A stretch of DNA of 8,421 nt from JAIUZI01 sp041594355 (GTDB lineage Bacteria; Pseudomonadota; Alphaproteobacteria; Rhodobacterales; Rhodobacteraceae), in the NCBI GenBank assembly GCA_041594355.1, contig JBFHMM010000178.1, positions 1-8,421 of the forward strand, read 5' to 3'. Of the stretch, positions 6,789 through 8,421 are shown piece after piece (positions within the stretch are counted from its first letter, which is position 1; each line of letters begins with the position of its first letter). The position numbers were made by a program, and so were the translations under genes. The notes under the pieces are model-generated. The model was not told where the DNA came from. It ran no database searches and saw nothing but the letters and a program-made list of their open reading frames with translations.

Positions 6789-7087
6789 GGGGTCTCCGGT
6801 TTCAGCAGGTAACGGGCAATCCATTCGGCCTCTTCGGTGGTGATCAGAGGCCGCCAGGGCGGCATCGGTGTGCCGGGAACGCCATCGAGGATGACATCGC
6901 GGAGCACGTCGACCGAGTAATGATCGAGGCTTTCGGCGCGCAGGTCGGGGCCCAGCCCGCCCTTGAGCGTCAGACCGTGGCACGAGCCGCAGTCCTGCTG
7001 GACAAATCGAGCCAGCGCGTCGGGATCGGTGACGCCACCCGCATGGGCAACGCCGGCGACAACCATCAGTGCGGCGAATTTATGCAT
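6785..7087 (-). CDS. nirC: NirC, small periplasmic c-type cytochrome
   Basis: The product is 100 aa. A short signal peptide ends in AHA (about 1-16), so the mature form has about 84 residues. The heme c site CGSCH is at 33-37 and the likely axial ligand is M75 in GTPMPPW, the usual class I cytochrome c layout. NirC is thought to pass electrons in the last d1 steps and can donate to cd1 nitrite reductase. The start overlaps the end of nirE by 8 bases and has an almost ideal ribosome-binding site (7096-7105), the best in the operon. The stop overlaps the nirF start. Confidence 0.95.
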   Translation of the reverse strand: MHKFAALMVVAGVAHAGGVTDPDALARFVQQDCGSCHGLTLKGGLGPDLRAESLDHYSVDVLRDVILDGVPGTPMPPWRPLITTEEAEWIARYLLKPETP

Positions 7088-7865
7088 TGGCGGTTATCAC
7101 CTCCCTTTGAAATATCTCGATTGAGGCGCGGCTGAGCGCGAAATCGGTGTAGAGCGAGACCACCTTGCCGATAACGAACAGCACCGGGGCGCGCAGCCCG
7201 GCGTCGTGGGTGTCGCGTTCGATCCGGTCCAGCCGCGAGACCAGCCGGCGTTCCTGCGGGGTGGTGGCGCGGGCAATGGCCATGACGGGAGTGTCCCCGC
7301 CCAGCCCGTGGGCCACCAGCCCGGCGGAGATTTCGCCGATGTTGGTGACGCCCATGTAGACCACCAGCGTGGTGTCGGTATTGGCCAGCCGGGCCCAGTC
7401 GAGGTCCAGCGCCTTGTCCGCCTGCCGGTGTCCGGTGACATATTGCACGCCGGTGGCCAGCCCTCGGTGGGTCAGCGGCACACCGGTGACAGAGGCGACG
7501 CCCTGCGCGGCGGTGATGCCGGGGCAGTAGGTCACGCCGATGTCGTGTTTGGCCAGATAGGAGGCCTCTTCGGAGCCGCGGCCAAAGATCAGCGGGTCGC
7601 CGCCCTTGAGTCGGGCGACGATGTTGCCGGCGCGGGCTTCATCGACCAGGATCTGGTTGATACACTCTTGCGGTACGGTGTGGCAGTTGGGCGCCTTGCC
7701 CACAGGGATCAGCCGGGCCGTGTCGGGGGACATGGCCAGAATTTCGGGCGACACCAGCCGGTCGTAGACTACCACATCGGCCTCGGATAGCATCCGGGTG
7801 GCGCGCAGGGTCATCAGCTCGGGGTCGCCGGGGCCGGCGCCGATCAGGTATACTTTACCGGTCAT
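7080..7865 (-). CDS. nirE: NirE, uroporphyrinogen-III C-methyltransferase
   Basis: The product is 261 aa from the ATG at 7865. It methylates uroporphyrinogen III at C2 and C7 using two SAM molecules to give precorrin-2, the first step towards heme d1. Visible motifs are GAGPGDP at 9-15, VVVYDRLVS at 31-39, RLKGGDP at 85-91 with GRGSEE at 95-100, PGITAAQG at 115-122, GVPLTHR at 128-134 and YMG at 170-172. These are the SAM and substrate sites of SUMT/CobA enzymes. It has the methyltransferase domain only, without the CysG dehydrogenase/chelatase part. The frame is open further to an ATG at 7982, which would add 39 residues rich in Pro, Thr and Arg. I prefer 7865 because family proteins begin just before the GAGPGDP strand and the putative promoter would place transcription start near 7982. 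The ribosome-binding site is weak (GAGCGAG). Confidence 0.95.
   Translation of the reverse strand: MTGKVYLIGAGPGDPELMTLRATRMLSEADVVVYDRLVSPEILAMSPDTARLIPVGKAPNCHTVPQECINQILVDEARAGNIVARLKGGDPLIFGRGSEEASYLAKHDIGVTYCPGITAAQGVASVTGVPLTHRGLATGVQYVTGHRQADKALDLDWARLANTDTTLVVYMGVTNIGEISAGLVAHGLGGDTPVMAIARATTPQERRLVSRLDRIERDTHDAGLRAPVLFVIGKVVSLYTDFALSRASIEIFQREVITANA
7096..7105 (-). promoter_or_regulatory. Strong ribosome-binding site for nirC
   Basis: The minus strand reads GGGAGGTGAT, nearly the full complement of the 16S rRNA 3' end, placed 8 bases before the nirC ATG. It lies inside the last codons of nirE and decides the nirC start. Confidence 0.85.
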
Positions 7866-7882
7866 GGGTGTGCTCGCTCGTG

Positions 7883-7966
7883 TGGTCAGTTTCTGGCGGG
7901 ATCGGTTGGGCGGGAACCACGCCGGGGTGGCAGGCCCAGGTGTCTGGTAGATGGTCAGTTCTGGCG
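7883..7966. repeat. Near-identical direct repeat in the nirE leader
   Basis: TGGTCAGTTTCTGGCG at 7883-7898 recurs at 7952-7966 with one T fewer. On the nirE strand both read CGCCAGAA(A)CTGACCA. Both copies lie between the putative promoter and the preferred nirE start. The role is unknown; it may be an old duplication or a regulatory pair. Confidence 0.6.
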
Positions 7967-7988
7967 TTCGCCGGTGTTTCATGGCGCA

Positions 7989-8030
7989 ACAATCACGCAG
8001 TTCGGTCGGTAACTCCTTGACAAAAGCTAA
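7989..8030 (-). promoter_or_regulatory. Putative FNR/NnrR-type promoter of the nirE operon
   Basis: On the minus strand TTAGC-TTTT-GTCAA (8030-8017) resembles the box of FNR/NnrR-family activators. It differs by one base from TTAAC-N4-GTCAA, the form I recall for Paracoccus nir promoters. GATTGT at 7994-7989 lies exactly where a -10 element should be for an activator centred at -41.5, but matches TATAAT at only 3 of 6 bases, as often in activated promoters. Transcription would start near 7982, leaving a leader of about 117 bases. Control by low oxygen and nitric oxide would follow. Confidence 0.45.
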
Positions 8031-8034
8031 GGCG

Positions 8035-8051
8035 GCCCGGTTTTCGCGGGC
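8035..8051 (-). other. Small GC hairpin upstream of the nirE promoter
   Basis: The minus strand reads GCCCG, a 7-base loop, then CGGGC, followed about 9 bases later by CTTTTG. This could be a weak terminator for the cupredoxin transcript. The stem is short and the T run is poor. Confidence 0.3.
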
Positions 8052-8068
8052 TGATCGGGGTCGCCTGA

Positions 8069-8085
8069 TGTCGCAGGGTGCGACA
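8069..8085. other. Perfect 17-bp palindrome after the cupredoxin gene
   Basis: TGTCGCA-GGG-TGCGACA has exact 7-base arms and a 3-base centre, starting 3 bases after the cupredoxin stop codon. It could be an mRNA 3' stem-loop or the operator of a dimeric regulator. No T tract follows in either direction, so it is not a standard terminator. Confidence 0.55.
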
Positions 8086-8088
8086 GTG

Positions 8089-8421
8089 TCACGGGGTGAC
8101 GGTGACCATGCCGATCATGTTCTGGGTTTCCCAGTGCGGGCCGCAGAGGTAGTCGTGATCGCCGGGAGTCAGGAAGGTGAATTCGATGCTGTCCTCGGGA
8201 AAGGCGCGGTCCGATTCCGGCTGGCCGGAGGCCCTGACCAGCACGCTGTGGCTGGTGCGCTTGTCGACGTTGACCCAGCGCACGGTGGTGCCCACGGGCA
8301 CGGTGATCTGGGCCGGGCAGAAGTTGTATTTGTACATCAGGACGACGGTGGAGTCCTCGACCTCGGCCGAGGGCTGACCGAACATATCGAGATAGCGGGT
8401 TTCGGCCTCGGCGCAGATCGC
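8089..8421 (-). CDS. Cupredoxin-domain protein, 5' end outside window
   Basis: The frame is open from the right window edge to the stop at 8089, giving 110 visible residues. Ligands of a type 1 copper site are seen, numbered from the edge: H58 (TSHSVLV), C93 and H96 (YLCGPH) and M102 (NMIGMVTV). The preceding strand FCPAQITVPVGTTVRWVN is typical of plastocyanin-like domains. The Cys-to-His spacing matches plastocyanin and pseudoazurin, but five residues rather than four separate His and Met. Two further cysteines, C3 and C35, could form a disulfide. The signal peptide and true start are not visible; the ATG at 8385 is internal, since the frame continues upstream with plausible coding sequence. 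A periplasmic electron carrier is likely, perhaps for NirS, as pseudoazurin is in Paracoccus (inference). Confidence 0.85.
   Translation of the reverse strand, partial: AICAEAETRYLDMFGQPSAEVEDSTVVLMYKYNFCPAQITVPVGTTVRWVNVDKRTSHSVLVRASGQPESDRAFPEDSIEFTFLTPGDHDYLCGPHWETQNMIGMVTVTP

Noticed and set aside
5658..6812. Plus-strand ORFs opposite nirF
   Set aside because: They are low-complexity shadow products of a well-supported gene.
7866..7982. 39-residue N-terminal extension of NirE
   Set aside because: The extension is not typical of the family, has mixed codon use, contains the direct repeat with a frame-changing indel, and would begin at the inferred transcription start.
8017..8022. Perfect TTGACA as a plus-strand -35 element
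   Set aside because: No good -10 follows at 16-18 bases and no plus-strand gene lies downstream; the same bases fit better as part of the minus-strand activator box.
1..8421. CRISPR array, tRNA or rRNA gene, insertion sequence
   Set aside because: No regularly spaced repeats, no tRNA-like cloverleaf, and no transposase or terminal inverted repeats were seen; the window is filled by the operon.

Overview
The window is almost entirely one minus-strand operon for making heme d1, the cofactor of cytochrome cd1 nitrite reductase (NirS). The DNA is GC-rich and the gene order nirE-C-F-DL-G-H-J-N is the one known from Paracoccus-type denitrifiers. A denitrifying alphaproteobacterium, most likely of the Rhodobacterales, is the best guess. 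nirS itself is not in the window. It may lie beyond the right edge, upstream in the transcription direction.

Layout in transcription order (right to left): (1) 8421-8089, the 3' part of a type-1-copper cupredoxin gene cut by the window edge. (2) 8088-7866, a 223-bp non-coding gap with a 17-bp palindrome just after the cupredoxin stop, a small hairpin, a putative FNR/NnrR-type box with a weak -10 at the matching distance, and a near-identical direct repeat. (3) nirE (7865-7080), uroporphyrinogen-III methyltransferase. (4) nirC (7087-6785), a small periplasmic c-type cytochrome. (5) nirF (6788-5643), a periplasmic d1-type beta-propeller. (6) nirDL (5639-4647), nirG (4650-4201) and nirH (4204-3716), the siroheme decarboxylase subunits. 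(7) nirJ (3714-2500), a radical SAM enzyme. (8) nirN (2525-900), a cytochrome c / d1-propeller protein. (9) 943-200, a CbiX/SirB-like sirohydrochlorin chelatase. (10) 203-1, the start of a small membrane protein of unknown function, cut by the left edge.

Together the genes cover nearly the whole pathway. NirE methylates uroporphyrinogen III to precorrin-2. After oxidation to sirohydrochlorin (no dedicated enzyme is visible here), the CbiX-like protein is the candidate for iron insertion. NirDL/G/H decarboxylate siroheme, and NirJ replaces the two propionates in a radical SAM reaction. The product must then reach the periplasm, where NirF, NirN and NirC act in the last steps. Junctions from nirE onward are overlaps or gaps of 1-3 bases, so one transcript with translational coupling is very likely.

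The least explained parts are the two ends: the cupredoxin with an unusual copper-ligand loop, and the chelatase plus two-helix membrane protein joined to the end of the d1 operon.
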